Part shown: piece by piece, positions 43,683 through 52,187 of the stretch
Layout of the letters: each line of letters starts with the position of its first letter
Position numbering within the stretch: the first letter of the stretch is position 1
NCBI GenBank assembly: GCA_902612235.1
Contig: CACMCJ010000005.1
Location: 1-64,000 of the forward strand
Direction of reading: 5' to 3'
From: an uncultured Pelagibacteraceae bacterium
GTDB lineage: Bacteria; Pseudomonadota; Alphaproteobacteria; Pelagibacterales; Pelagibacteraceae
Length of the DNA: 64,000 nt
Program-made: the position numbers and the translations under genes
The notes under the pieces: model-generated
Database searches by the model: none
What the model was told of the DNA's origin: nothing
What the model saw: the letters and a program-made list of their open reading frames with translations, nothing else

Positions 43683-46151
43683 TTATATATTTTCCTCTGA
43701 TCCAAAAGGCTTGTAGATCAAAATTAATTTCGGCAAAAGCGTTAGAACTGATATCATAGCTAAAAGCATTGCTATTCCAGTAAAAACTCCAAAATAAATT
43801 GTAGGAATAAAATTGGATAAAACTAAAATTGAAAAACCAAAGACTATTGTTATTGAAGTATTTAATATTGCTATTCCTACAGTGCTATGACACTTGTCTA
43901 AAGTTTTTTTATAATCTTTTATTTTATGAAATTCTTCTTTAAACCTGTAAATGTAATGAATGCTATTATCAACTGCTATTCCAATCGTAATAGCTGCGAT
44001 TGTTATAGTCATCATATCTAGAGGGATATTCATTAATCCAATTATCCCTAGAATAAAAAATGCAGCTAAAAAATTAGGCACTACACCAATAATAGCTAAA
44101 ACTATATTTCTAAAGAGCACAAAAAACATTGCAGAAATTCCGATCATTACTACTCCTAGAGTTAAAATTTGGGATTTAAAGAGACTTTGTAATAGATTAT
44201 TAAATAATATAAGAACACCAGTGAGTTTAAATTCTTCTTTTTGCAATCCTAATTTAACATTAAGGTCACTATTGATTTTGTTAATTAAATCATCACGTCT
44301 CAAATCTTTTAAAGAGTCTTTAATTCTCACACTCACTCTTGCTTCGTCGTTTTCAACAGAAATATATGGAGAAACTATCTCCTTTTTAATTTCATCTGGA
44401 ATTTTGCTGTATAATACAGCTATTTCTAAGCTTTGTAACTCCTTACCATTCAAATCTTCTGCAGTTCTTAAAATTGAACCGAAAGATAAAACTTTACCTA
44501 TTTCGGGGAGAGAATCTAAATAGTCATGAACTTTAAGAATTTTATCCATTTTATCCCTTGTGAACCAATATTTTGATTTATTATCCTCACTTTTATTTTC
44601 ATCATCCCACTCAGAAAATTCATCATCATCGTCTTGTTTTTCTTTAACAGGAAATTTAATAATAACATTTAAAGGAGTAGTCCCACCAAGTTCATCATCA
44701 ATTTTTTTCATACCCTTATAAATTTCTGTTTCTTTATCAAAATAATTGATAAAACTATTCTCAACTTCAAGTTTTGATATTCCTATTACACTCAATATTA
44801 AAACTGTAAGAGTAGAACCAAAAATTATAAATTTACTTTTTTTTGCAAATTCCCCTAATGATTTAGTGATAAAAGATTTTTCTGTATTTTTTAAACTTAT
44901 ATCATCTTCAGAGGCAAACAAATTTAAGAGAGTTGGCAATAAAAAAAACGTAACTAATATTGAAACTATTAATCCAATCGTCATCATCCAACCAAAATCT
45001 ATAATTGGTTTAATACCGCTAAAAATTAAAGATAAAAAAGCGCAAATAGTAGTTAGAACAGTATAAAGAATCGGTAAAAACATTTTTTTACTTGTTTCTA
45101 GTACTGCTTCGGAATTAGTTAAGTTGCTAAATTCTTTCTTAAATTGAATAAATCTCACTGTAACATGTATATTCATTGCCATATTTAAAATAAGCATTAA
45201 TGCTATGAAGTTTGATGAAATTACCGTGACCTTCCAACCTATTAAGCCTAATAACCCAACCATAATAACAACAGAGGTTGTGCATCCTAAGAGTGGTAAA
45301 ACTACCCATTTTATATTTTTAAAAATAGTCCATAAAGTTAAAATTATAAATAAAAATACTCCAATACCAAAAACAACAATGTCATTTTTTATATAACTCA
45401 TCATATCATTAGAGATCATAGGAATACCGCCTAAATGAATTTTAGCATTTTCTCCATATCTTATAATTACATCTCGTATTTCATCTATATTTTGGCGATT
45501 TCTAATATTATATAAATTTTTATAATCCTCGTACTCATTTAAAAAATCTTTGTATTTAACTTTTTCAGCTTTACTTAATTCACCCTTTGATGATTGGGCA
45601 TAAAATTTATCTTTCAATTTTATGTATTCCGCTAATCTCTCATCTTTCTTAAGATAAACTACTATTCCAGAAGTTTTCCCATCTTGACTTATAACGTAAT
45701 CTTTATAAATAGGGCTATTGATGATTTCATTAAACCCTTTCTTTCGGTCAATTTCAGGGTGTGCTAGTGTTTTATAATTTTTAAGTCTTTCCATTAAATT
45801 TTCATCAGCACTTTTAAGCAGTGGGACATCAATTAATGTTATAACGTTATCTACCCAAGTTAATTTTTCAATTTTCGATTTAAGTAATTGTAAATTTAAA
45901 ATTGTTTCTTTTTCTTCAAAACTCGAAACAGGTGAATATGTAAGTATTAAAAAATCTTTTGTGCCATATCTTTCATTTATTTCTCTTAAGTATTTTAAAT
46001 CTTTATCCCCTTCTAAAAGAAGCGCATCTGAAGAAGCATCTAAATTAAAATTTTTTGAATAATAAAGTGAACTTAAAAGTGTGAAAATTAAAAGTAATAA
46101 AGTGAATTTTGGAAAGTCTATTACTAACTTTTTGTAAATATAAGTAAACAT
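43683..46151 (-). CDS. RND-superfamily (MMPL/SSD) membrane transporter
   Basis: Polytopic protein of 822 residues with the duplicated RND layout: one N-terminal helix, a large periplasmic domain, five or six helices, then a second such unit. The second half contains MTITIAAITIGIAVDNSIHYIYRF, the conserved GxxxD-type helix of MMPL/sterol-sensing proteins. Between the halves is a very acidic insert (KQDDDDEFSEWDDENKSEDN). Relatives move hydrophobic compounds such as hopanoids or lipids; the substrate here is unknown. No membrane-fusion partner gene is next to it, as usual for this subgroup. Confidence 0.82.
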   Translation of the reverse strand: MFTYIYKKLVIDFPKFTLLLLIFTLLSSLYYSKNFNLDASSDALLLEGDKDLKYLREINERYGTKDFLILTYSPVSSFEEKETILNLQLLKSKIEKLTWVDNVITLIDVPLLKSADENLMERLKNYKTLAHPEIDRKKGFNEIINSPIYKDYVISQDGKTSGIVVYLKKDERLAEYIKLKDKFYAQSSKGELSKAEKVKYKDFLNEYEDYKNLYNIRNRQNIDEIRDVIIRYGENAKIHLGGIPMISNDMMSYIKNDIVVFGIGVFLFIILTLWTIFKNIKWVVLPLLGCTTSVVIMVGLLGLIGWKVTVISSNFIALMLILNMAMNIHVTVRFIQFKKEFSNLTNSEAVLETSKKMFLPILYTVLTTICAFLSLIFSGIKPIIDFGWMMTIGLIVSILVTFFLLPTLLNLFASEDDISLKNTEKSFITKSLGEFAKKSKFIIFGSTLTVLILSVIGISKLEVENSFINYFDKETEIYKGMKKIDDELGGTTPLNVIIKFPVKEKQDDDDEFSEWDDENKSEDNKSKYWFTRDKMDKILKVHDYLDSLPEIGKVLSFGSILRTAEDLNGKELQSLEIAVLYSKIPDEIKKEIVSPYISVENDEARVSVRIKDSLKDLRRDDLINKINSDLNVKLGLQKEEFKLTGVLILFNNLLQSLFKSQILTLGVVMIGISAMFFVLFRNIVLAIIGVVPNFLAAFFILGIIGLMNIPLDMMTITIAAITIGIAVDNSIHYIYRFKEEFHKIKDYKKTLDKCHSTVGIAILNTSITIVFGFSILVLSNFIPTIYFGVFTGIAMLLAMISVLTLLPKLILIYKPFGSEENI

Positions 46152-46206
46152 AAAGCTATTTCAGATATATCGTAAATATATGATAACTAAAGATAAAAAT
46201 TTAGGT

Positions 46207-47628
46207 TTAATTTTTTGATAAATCTTTGAATTTTGTATAAATTCCCTCAAATTCAACTTTTATAGTACCTGTAGGACCATGTCTTTGTTTGCCTAATATT
46301 ATATCTGCCAATCCATTTACATCATTCATTTTTGATTGCCATTCAGCATGCTCTATAGAGCCTAGTTTTGGTTGCTTTCTTTCAAGATAATATGCCTCTC
46401 TATATACAAACATCACCACGTCCGCATCTTGTTCAATTGAACCAGATTCTCTTAAATCTGCTAGTTGCGGCTGTTTATCGTCTCTTTGTTCCACAGCTCT
46501 TGATAACTGAGACAAGGCTAAAATTGGAACACCTAATTCCTTTGCCAAAGCTTTTAAACCTTGAGTTATTTCCGAAATTTCTTGAACTCTGTTGTCGCTT
46601 TTGTTTGAACTTGATCGCATTAATTGAATATAATCAACCACAACTAAACTTACTCCAAATAATCTTTTTATCCTCCTTGCTCTATTACTAAGAGTAGCAA
46701 TTGTGATAGCAGGTGTTTCGTCTATAAATAGAGGCAAGTTATAAATATTTCTTGATGTTTCTATATATCTATTAATTTCCTCTTCAGTCACTTTTCCTCT
46801 TCTAATATCATCGGATTTTATTCTTGCTTGTTCAGAAAGGATTCTAGTAGACAGCTGTTCTGATGACATTTCTAAAGAAAAAAATGCCACCGAAGATTTT
46901 TCTTGTCTACTTAAAAGTGTTTGCGCTGCATGATAAGCAATATTAGTAGCTAAAGCAGTTTTACCCATCGAGGGTCTTCCTGCTAATATAATTAAATCTG
47001 ACTTATGCAGTCCACCCAATTTTTCGTCTAAATCAGTTAAACCTGTGGGCACTCCAACAATTCCTCTATCATTCTTCATTGCTAGCGTTGCCATTTCAAT
47101 AGTTTGATCAAGGGCTTGATTAAACTTTAAAAAAGATTGAGAGAAACTTCCTCTCTCCGCTAAGTCAAATAATGATTTTTCTGTACTCTCAATTATTTTT
47201 TCTGCACTTTGCTCTTTAGTGTTAAGTGTTTCGGAACTTAAATTATCTGAAATTAAAATAAGTTCTCTTCTCAAATACATTTCATGAATAATTTTGGCAT
47301 AATCAATAGCTTGTTTAGTTGAACTAGAAAATCTTGTAAGCTTGACAAGATATTCAGTTCCTCCTACTTCATTAAGCATATTATCTTTTTCAAAATAATT
47401 TTTTAATGTTATTGGATTTGCTATCATTCCCTTATTGTTTAATTCTTCAATTACCTCATAAATTTTAGTGTGAGCTGGGTCATAAAAACTATTAGGATTA
47501 ATAATCGTAGAAATTTCGTCAATTATATCATTGTTAACTAAAATCGAACCTATTAAAGCTTGTTCTGCTTCGAGGTTTGAAGGTTGTTTTTTTTCTGAGG
47601 TATTTTCTGTTGGTTTAATTTTTTCCAC
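46207..47628 (-). CDS. dnaB: Replicative DNA helicase DnaB
   Basis: Hexameric helicase unwinding DNA at the replication fork. The N-terminal domain starts near PSNLEAEQALIGSILVNN. The RecA-like domain has Walker A AGRPSMGKTALATNIA near residue 215, LFIDETP, the Walker B-like VVVDYIQLM, SQLSRAVEQRDDKQPQLADLRESGSIEQDAD in pieces, and KQRHGPTGT. It starts with GTG, and a TATAAT ends 3 nt before the start (47632-47637 on the minus strand), so the mRNA may be leaderless. It lies in a minus-strand run with the rpsF-rpsR-rplI genes upstream. Confidence 0.97.
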   Translation of the reverse strand: MEKIKPTENTSEKKQPSNLEAEQALIGSILVNNDIIDEISTIINPNSFYDPAHTKIYEVIEELNNKGMIANPITLKNYFEKDNMLNEVGGTEYLVKLTRFSSSTKQAIDYAKIIHEMYLRRELILISDNLSSETLNTKEQSAEKIIESTEKSLFDLAERGSFSQSFLKFNQALDQTIEMATLAMKNDRGIVGVPTGLTDLDEKLGGLHKSDLIILAGRPSMGKTALATNIAYHAAQTLLSRQEKSSVAFFSLEMSSEQLSTRILSEQARIKSDDIRRGKVTEEEINRYIETSRNIYNLPLFIDETPAITIATLSNRARRIKRLFGVSLVVVDYIQLMRSSSNKSDNRVQEISEITQGLKALAKELGVPILALSQLSRAVEQRDDKQPQLADLRESGSIEQDADVVMFVYREAYYLERKQPKLGSIEHAEWQSKMNDVNGLADIILGKQRHGPTGTIKVEFEGIYTKFKDLSKN

Positions 47629-47640
47629 ATAATTATAATA
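47626..47640 (-). promoter_or_regulatory. TATTATAATTAT element abutting the dnaB start codon
   Basis: On the minus strand the sequence reads TATTATAATTAT followed at once by the GTG start. The same 12 bases precede the ferredoxin ATG at 19172-19183. No clear -35 element or ribosome binding site is seen. The likely reading is a -10 box that produces a leaderless message. Confidence 0.4.
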
Positions 47641-47701
47641 ATTAGAGTAAATTTGAATAAAAGTTAAAAGTTACACACTTTTTTAGTGACCTGTGGAAAA
47701 G

Positions 47702-48157
47702 TTAAGCTGATTGTATTTTATCTATTTTAATAGAAATTTTTGCTGAAACTTCAGAATGAAATTTAATATCTACCTTGAAAAGACCAATCTTATTTAAATC
47801 TTCTTTTAAGATAATTTGTGAAGGTTTAACCTCAACTTTAAATGTTTCATATATCTTTGAAGAAATTTCCTTCGGTTTTATTGATCCATACAGTTCTCCA
47901 TTCTCTTTACTTTCTTTAGTAAATGAAAAAGATTTTTTATCAACTTTGAGTGCGATTTCTTTCAATTCCTTTTTAATTTGAATATTTTTTTTGTTTAATT
48001 CATCCTTTTTTTTATGAACATAATTTAAATTTTCTTGGTTAAATCTCAGCGCTTTACCTGTTTTAAGTAGGTAGTTTCTGCCATATCCAGGTTTTACTTT
48101 TACCTTGTCCCCAATATTCCCGAGATTTAAAATATTTTCTAATAAGATCACTTCCAT
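47702..48157 (-). CDS. rplI: 50S ribosomal protein L9
   Basis: Large-subunit protein that bridges the L1-stalk base and limits frameshifting. The N-terminal rRNA-binding domain (EVILLENILNLGNIGDKVKVKPGYGRNYLL) is almost invariant in the family, followed by the long connecting helix and a C-terminal domain with SVSAKISI-like SEVSAKISIKID. The 151 residues are full length. It starts 2 nt after the rpsR stop. Confidence 0.97.
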   Translation of the reverse strand: MEVILLENILNLGNIGDKVKVKPGYGRNYLLKTGKALRFNQENLNYVHKKKDELNKKNIQIKKELKEIALKVDKKSFSFTKESKENGELYGSIKPKEISSKIYETFKVEVKPSQIILKEDLNKIGLFKVDIKFHSEVSAKISIKIDKIQSA

Positions 48158-48159
48158 AA

Positions 48160-48432
48160 TTAAATTAGTCCCAAAATAATTGCTTTTTTTATTTCTTTAG
48201 TAAGTTTTTTTTGTTTTCCACTAGAAACAGAAGTTATTTTTGATGATAAAATCTTCTTATTTTCTGAAAAATATTTTTTTAAAAGATTAACATTTTTATA
48301 ATCAATTACAGGAGCATTTTTGATTGATAGAGGGCAGGCTTTGTTAAATCTACCATCAGTTTTTTGAAACAAACTTAGTTTATTTAAAGAATTAGTTCTT
48401 CTCTTTTGTGAATTTTTTTGTTTTTTTTTCAT
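48160..48432 (-). CDS. rpsR: 30S ribosomal protein S18
   Basis: Small-subunit protein that pairs with S6 on the platform. The core IDYKNVNLLKKYFSENKKILSSKIT is the standard S18 signature, followed by QKKLTKEIKKAIILGLI. The 90 residues include a basic N-terminal extension. It overlaps rpsF by ATGA. No S6:S18-binding leader element of the CCG type is seen upstream of rpsF. Confidence 0.97.
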   Translation of the reverse strand: MKKKQKNSQKRRTNSLNKLSLFQKTDGRFNKACPLSIKNAPVIDYKNVNLLKKYFSENKKILSSKITSVSSGKQKKLTKEIKKAIILGLI

Positions 48433-48755
48433 TTATTCTTCGCCTTAAAATATTCATTTTTTGTATCTAAACTTTTATATTTTACAATTAAGTTTCTTAT
48501 AACCAATCCATCAACTTTAATTTTTTTATTAATTTCATCTAATGTTTGTTTATTTCCTTCAAATTTATAATGGATAAAAAATCCTTTATTATACCTTTTT
48601 ATTTTTCTCGCTAAGTTTAATAATCCCCATTCTTCAATTTTGATTACTTTACCTGAATTATTATTAATTAGATCATTATACTTATCCTTAATTTTATTAA
48701 GCTCAGATTTAGGCAAATCTTGCTTTGTAATTATTGTATTTTCATAAAAAGACAT
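48429..48755 (-). CDS. rpsF: 30S ribosomal protein S6
   Basis: Small-subunit platform protein and S18 partner. The 108 residues include YENTIITKQDL at the start, VIKIEEWGLLNLARKIKRYNKGFFIHYKFEG in pieces, and the C-terminal VIRNLIVKYK. A TATAAT on the minus strand (48795-48800) is a likely -10 for the operon. It diverges from fabD across 112 bp. Confidence 0.96.
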   Translation of the reverse strand: MSFYENTIITKQDLPKSELNKIKDKYNDLINNNSGKVIKIEEWGLLNLARKIKRYNKGFFIHYKFEGNKQTLDEINKKIKVDGLVIRNLIVKYKSLDTKNEYFKAKNK

Positions 48756-48867
48756 AAAAAAGAATATTGTTTATTGGTTTTGTTTAAAGTACATATTATA
48801 AAAAAAGCTTTATACTATAATAGAAACTTATATCAATACTAATTATCTACTATTAAATGCTTAATAT

Positions 48868-49791
48868 ATGAACGCTTTACTCTTTCCAGGACAAGGTTCT
48901 CAAGTAGTTGGAATGGGCTTGGAATTTTATAATAATTTTTCAATTGTCAAAAAAATATTCGAAGAGGCTGATGAAAAATTAAATTTTAAAATTTCGAAAA
49001 TTATTTTAGAGGGTCCAGAAAATGATCTCAAACTTACAAAAAATACTCAACCCTCAATATTAATAGTTAGTTATGCAATTTTTTCTGTTTTAAAGGAGGA
49101 ATTTAATTTTAATTTTGATAAGACTAAATATTTTGCTGGGCATTCTTTGGGTGAATATAGCGCTTTAGTTTGTTCAAATTCTTTAAAGTTTGATGATGCT
49201 CTTTTTTTACTCTTTGAAAGAGGTAAGTCTATGCAAGAAGCTGTTCCTGTAGGGAAGGGTAGCATGATTGCAATCTTAGGATCAAAAATTGATCAAATTC
49301 AACAATTTATATCTGAATCAAAACTCAAAGGTATTTGTGAAATAGCTAATGATAATGCAGAAGGTCAAACTATAGTAAGTGGTGATGTTGAAAGCATAAA
49401 CACACTTCAAGCTTTTCTCAAAAATAATAAAAAAAAATTTATTTCTTTAAATGTCAGTGCACCATTCCATTGTTCATTGATGAGTCCAGCGAAAGAAAAA
49501 ATGAAAGATAAAATAAATTCAGTAAACTTTAATAAACCAATTTTTGATATTGTAAGTAATGTTACTTCTAAACCCGAGAACAACCCTGTTAACATAAAAA
49601 AATTGTTAATAGAACAAATTTGTTCCACGGTTCGATGGAGGGAAAGCCTAATCAATATGGCTGAGCAAAAAGTTACTAATTTTATTGAAATAGGACCTGG
49701 GAAAGTTTTAACAGGAATGGCTAAAAGAACATTAAAAGATATTAATTGCTTTAGTATAAATTCAATAGATGATATGAAAAAAATAACATGA
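48868..49791 (+). CDS. fabD: Malonyl-CoA:ACP transacylase
   Basis: Transfers malonyl from CoA to acyl carrier protein for fatty acid elongation. The oxyanion region FPGQGSQ is at residues 6-12, the nucleophile Ser93 in GHSLGEYSAL, and the catalytic His in SAPFHCSLM near residue 200; DNAEGQTIVSG near 170 is also typical. The 307 residues are normal. A TATAAT lies at 48816-48821. It overlaps fabG by ATGA. Confidence 0.97.
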   Translation: MNALLFPGQGSQVVGMGLEFYNNFSIVKKIFEEADEKLNFKISKIILEGPENDLKLTKNTQPSILIVSYAIFSVLKEEFNFNFDKTKYFAGHSLGEYSALVCSNSLKFDDALFLLFERGKSMQEAVPVGKGSMIAILGSKIDQIQQFISESKLKGICEIANDNAEGQTIVSGDVESINTLQAFLKNNKKKFISLNVSAPFHCSLMSPAKEKMKDKINSVNFNKPIFDIVSNVTSKPENNPVNIKKLLIEQICSTVRWRESLINMAEQKVTNFIEIGPGKVLTGMAKRTLKDINCFSINSIDDMKKIT

Positions 49792-50519
49792 ATTTTAAAG
49801 ATAAAAAAATAATAATAACTGGTGCTACTGGAGGTATTGGGCACAGTCTAGTAAAGAAATTCTGTGATAGTGGAGGAAAAATTTTAGCCACAGGTACAAA
49901 AACAGAAAAATTAGAAAAGCTTAAAAATGAGTTTTCTAGTATTGAGATAGAACAATTTAAACTTAATGAGCATGAAAATATAGAAAAATTTATTGAAACT
50001 GCAGTCAATCGATTAGGCGGGTTAGATATTTTAGTTAATAACGCTGGCATAACTTTAGATAACTTATCTATAAGATTGACGGAAGAAAATTGGAAAAAAG
50101 TTTTAGATCTAAATCTTACTTCAACTTTTTTAATGTGTAAATTTGCCATAAAGAAAATGTTAAAAAACAAATCTGGAAAAATAGTGAATATTACATCTAT
50201 CGTTGGACACACGGGAAATTTAGGGCAGGCAAACTACTCAGCTTCAAAAGCTGGCATAGTTGCTTTTTCAAAAAGTTTAGCTATCGAATACGCGAAAAAG
50301 AATATAAATATCAATTGTGTTTCCCCGGGTTTTATAAAAACTGAGATGACTGACAAAATTAACGATGAAATTAAGAAGATGCTGATAAGCAAAATCCCAT
50401 CTGGTGATTTAGGAAATGGAGAGGATGTTTCAAATTGTGTAGCATTTTTAGCATCAGATATGGCTAATTACATTAATGGCGAGACCATACATGTTAATGG
50501 CGGAATGTATATGGCTTGA
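49788..50519 (+). CDS. fabG: 3-oxoacyl-ACP reductase
   Basis: NADPH-dependent short-chain dehydrogenase reducing 3-oxoacyl-ACP. The nucleotide motif TGATGGIGHSL is at residues 11-21, NNAGIT near 87, the catalytic Ser in VNITSIVGHTGN, and YSASK with the catalytic Tyr and Lys near 149-153. The end, GGMYMA, matches FabG. The 243 residues are normal. It lies between fabD and acpP, which fixes the role among the many short-chain dehydrogenases. Confidence 0.96.
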   Translation: MNFKDKKIIITGATGGIGHSLVKKFCDSGGKILATGTKTEKLEKLKNEFSSIEIEQFKLNEHENIEKFIETAVNRLGGLDILVNNAGITLDNLSIRLTEENWKKVLDLNLTSTFLMCKFAIKKMLKNKSGKIVNITSIVGHTGNLGQANYSASKAGIVAFSKSLAIEYAKKNININCVSPGFIKTEMTDKINDEIKKMLISKIPSGDLGNGEDVSNCVAFLASDMANYINGETIHVNGGMYMA

Positions 50520-50575
50520 CAATTCTACTTAATAATCTAATAAGAAAATATCTAAAAACATAATAAGAGGAATTA

Positions 50576-50815
50576 ATGTCAGACGTAAAAGCAAAAATAA
50601 AAAAAATAGTAGCTGACCACTTAGGTATTGAAGAAGACAAAGTAACAGACGAAGCTAGCTTCGTTGACGATTTAGGAGCAGACAGTTTAGATACTGTTGA
50701 ATTAGTTATGGCTTTTGAAGAAGAATTTGGATCTGAAATATCTGATAGTGAAGCTGAAAAGATTTTAACCGTTGGAGATGCAATTAAATTTATTGAAGGA
50801 AAATTAAGTCAATAA
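50576..50815 (+). CDS. acpP: Acyl carrier protein
   Basis: Carries growing acyl chains on a phosphopantetheine arm. The attachment site is Ser37 in the [18 protein letters not shown] segment. The 79 residues are highly acidic, as in all AcpP. A GAGG ribosome binding site precedes the ATG. A 56-bp gap separates it from fabG. The next gene is gmk, not the 3-oxoacyl-ACP synthase fabF that often follows. Confidence 0.97.
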   Translation: MSDVKAKIKKIVADHLGIEEDKVTDEASFVDDLGADSLDTVELVMAFEEEFGSEISDSEAEKILTVGDAIKFIEGKLSQ

Positions 50816-50827
50816 ATTTTGACCTCA

Positions 50828-51418
50828 ATGTATCATGATTCAAAGAATATCATGGTGATCTTATCCTCTCCCTCTGGAGCAGGTAAAACTACGATAACTA
50901 AAAAGATACAGCAAAAATATAATTCTTTTAAAATTTCAGTTTCTCATACAACAAGAGAGCCTCGCCCGAATGAGGTTGATGGTGTAGATTATCATTTCAT
51001 ATCTAAAAAAAAATTTGAAGAACTTATTGCGCAAAAACAATTTTATGAATACGCAAATATTTTTGGGAACTATTATGGTACTTTAAAAAAAACTGTAGAC
51101 GAATTATTTTTAAAAAATGATATTATTTTTGATATTGATTGGCAAGGAACTCAACAATTATCAAAATTTAAAAATTTAAATTTAGTAAAAATTTTCATAA
51201 TACCCCCCAATAAAGATGAATTAAAAACTAGATTGCTTAAAAGAAATCAAGATTCTCCAGGTGAAGTAAAAAGAAGATTTGAGGCTTTCGATAATGATGT
51301 AAAACATTGGAATGACTATGACTATATAGTTATTAATGAAAATTTAGAAACCTGTTACAAACAAATAGAAAATATTATTTTAAGTAGCAAAAAAAATATT
51401 TCTATGTTTTCTCAATAA
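50828..51418 (+). CDS. gmk: Guanylate kinase
   Basis: Phosphorylates GMP to GDP. The P-loop SSPSGAGKTT is near the N-terminus, followed by the GMP-binding SHTTREPRPNEVDGVDYHFIS and DIDWQGTQQL. The 196 residues from this start fit. The ORF track uses a TTG at 50819; the ATG at 50828 is preferable, and a third candidate is the Met just before VILSSPSG. The 3' end overlaps convergent rsmA by 17 nt. Confidence 0.95.
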   Translation: MYHDSKNIMVILSSPSGAGKTTITKKIQQKYNSFKISVSHTTREPRPNEVDGVDYHFISKKKFEELIAQKQFYEYANIFGNYYGTLKKTVDELFLKNDIIFDIDWQGTQQLSKFKNLNLVKIFIIPPNKDELKTRLLKRNQDSPGEVKRRFEAFDNDVKHWNDYDYIVINENLETCYKQIENIILSSKKNISMFSQ

Positions 51419-52187
51419 TTTCAGTAATCTTATAAAATATTTCAGGTTTTAAATTTTCAGGTCTTAAATTTAAATTTAAGCTTCTAATAAATTTTGAATT
51501 TTTATTCTTTAAAATTTTCTCAATATTTTTGTTAATTTTTTTTCTCTTATTTGCGAATAAGATACGTGTAACTTCTTCTAATTTATTTATATCTTTAATT
51601 TTATTGAACATTTTTTTTTTTGGCTCCAACCCCAAAACCATTGAAAAAATTTTTGGTCTTGGAAAAAAAGAATTTGGTGAAACAATAAACTTATGAAAAA
51701 TATTCAATCTATAGTTAGATAAAATTGCCAACCTTCCATAATTTGGTGTTTTAAATTTTCCAATAATCTTCTCTGCTAATTCTTTTTGAAACATAAAGAT
51801 GAGAGCTTTATAGTTTGGTGGCCATATTTTAAATTTGAGAGTTTTTACAAGTATTTGAGAGGAAATGTTGTAAGGTAAATTACCAAAAATGATTGAGTTT
51901 TTTTTAATTTTTTTTTCAAGATCAAATTTTAAAATATCTTGATTATATACTATGACTTTTTTATTTTCTTTGTAATTATTTTTTAATTGTTCCGCTAAGA
52001 TGTAATCTTTTTCTATTAAAATTAAAGAATTTGGTTTTTTTTTTAATATTTCCTCTGTAAGAGCACCTTTACCAGGACCAATTTCAACTATATTTTTTTT
52101 ATTCAAAGGAACTATATTAATAATTTTATTTATTATATTTTTGTCTGTTAAAAAATTTTGACCTAATGATTTCTTATAAAATTTCAT
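51402..52187 (-). CDS. rsmA: 16S rRNA dimethyladenosine transferase (KsgA)
   Basis: Dimethylates two adjacent adenosines near the 3' end of 16S rRNA, a late step in small-subunit assembly. It starts with KSLGQNFLTDKNIINKI, and has SAM motif VEIGPGKGALTEEIL near residue 36 and the catalytic IIFGNLPYNISSQIL near 100. The 261 residues are normal. It overlaps pdxA by 4 nt and ends the lpt-surA-pdxA-rsmA run. Confidence 0.96.
   Translation of the reverse strand: MKFYKKSLGQNFLTDKNIINKIINIVPLNKKNIVEIGPGKGALTEEILKKKPNSLILIEKDYILAEQLKNNYKENKKVIVYNQDILKFDLEKKIKKNSIIFGNLPYNISSQILVKTLKFKIWPPNYKALIFMFQKELAEKIIGKFKTPNYGRLAILSNYRLNIFHKFIVSPNSFFPRPKIFSMVLGLEPKKKMFNKIKDINKLEEVTRILFANKRKKINKNIEKILKNKNSKFIRSLNLNLRPENLKPEIFYKITEIIEKT

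Noticed and set aside
43960-44523. 187-aa ORF opposite the RND transporter gene, with neighbours at 44746 and 45205
   Set aside because: Composition mirrors the reverse complement of transmembrane codons; the RND protein on the other strand is clearly the gene.
48756-48867. Possible S6:S18 autoregulatory leader upstream of rpsF
   Set aside because: No CCG-containing bulged hairpin is visible in the short leader.
49407-50212. Two antisense ORFs of 145 and 153 aa across fabD and fabG
   Set aside because: Both lie entirely opposite well-identified genes and show no recognisable domain.
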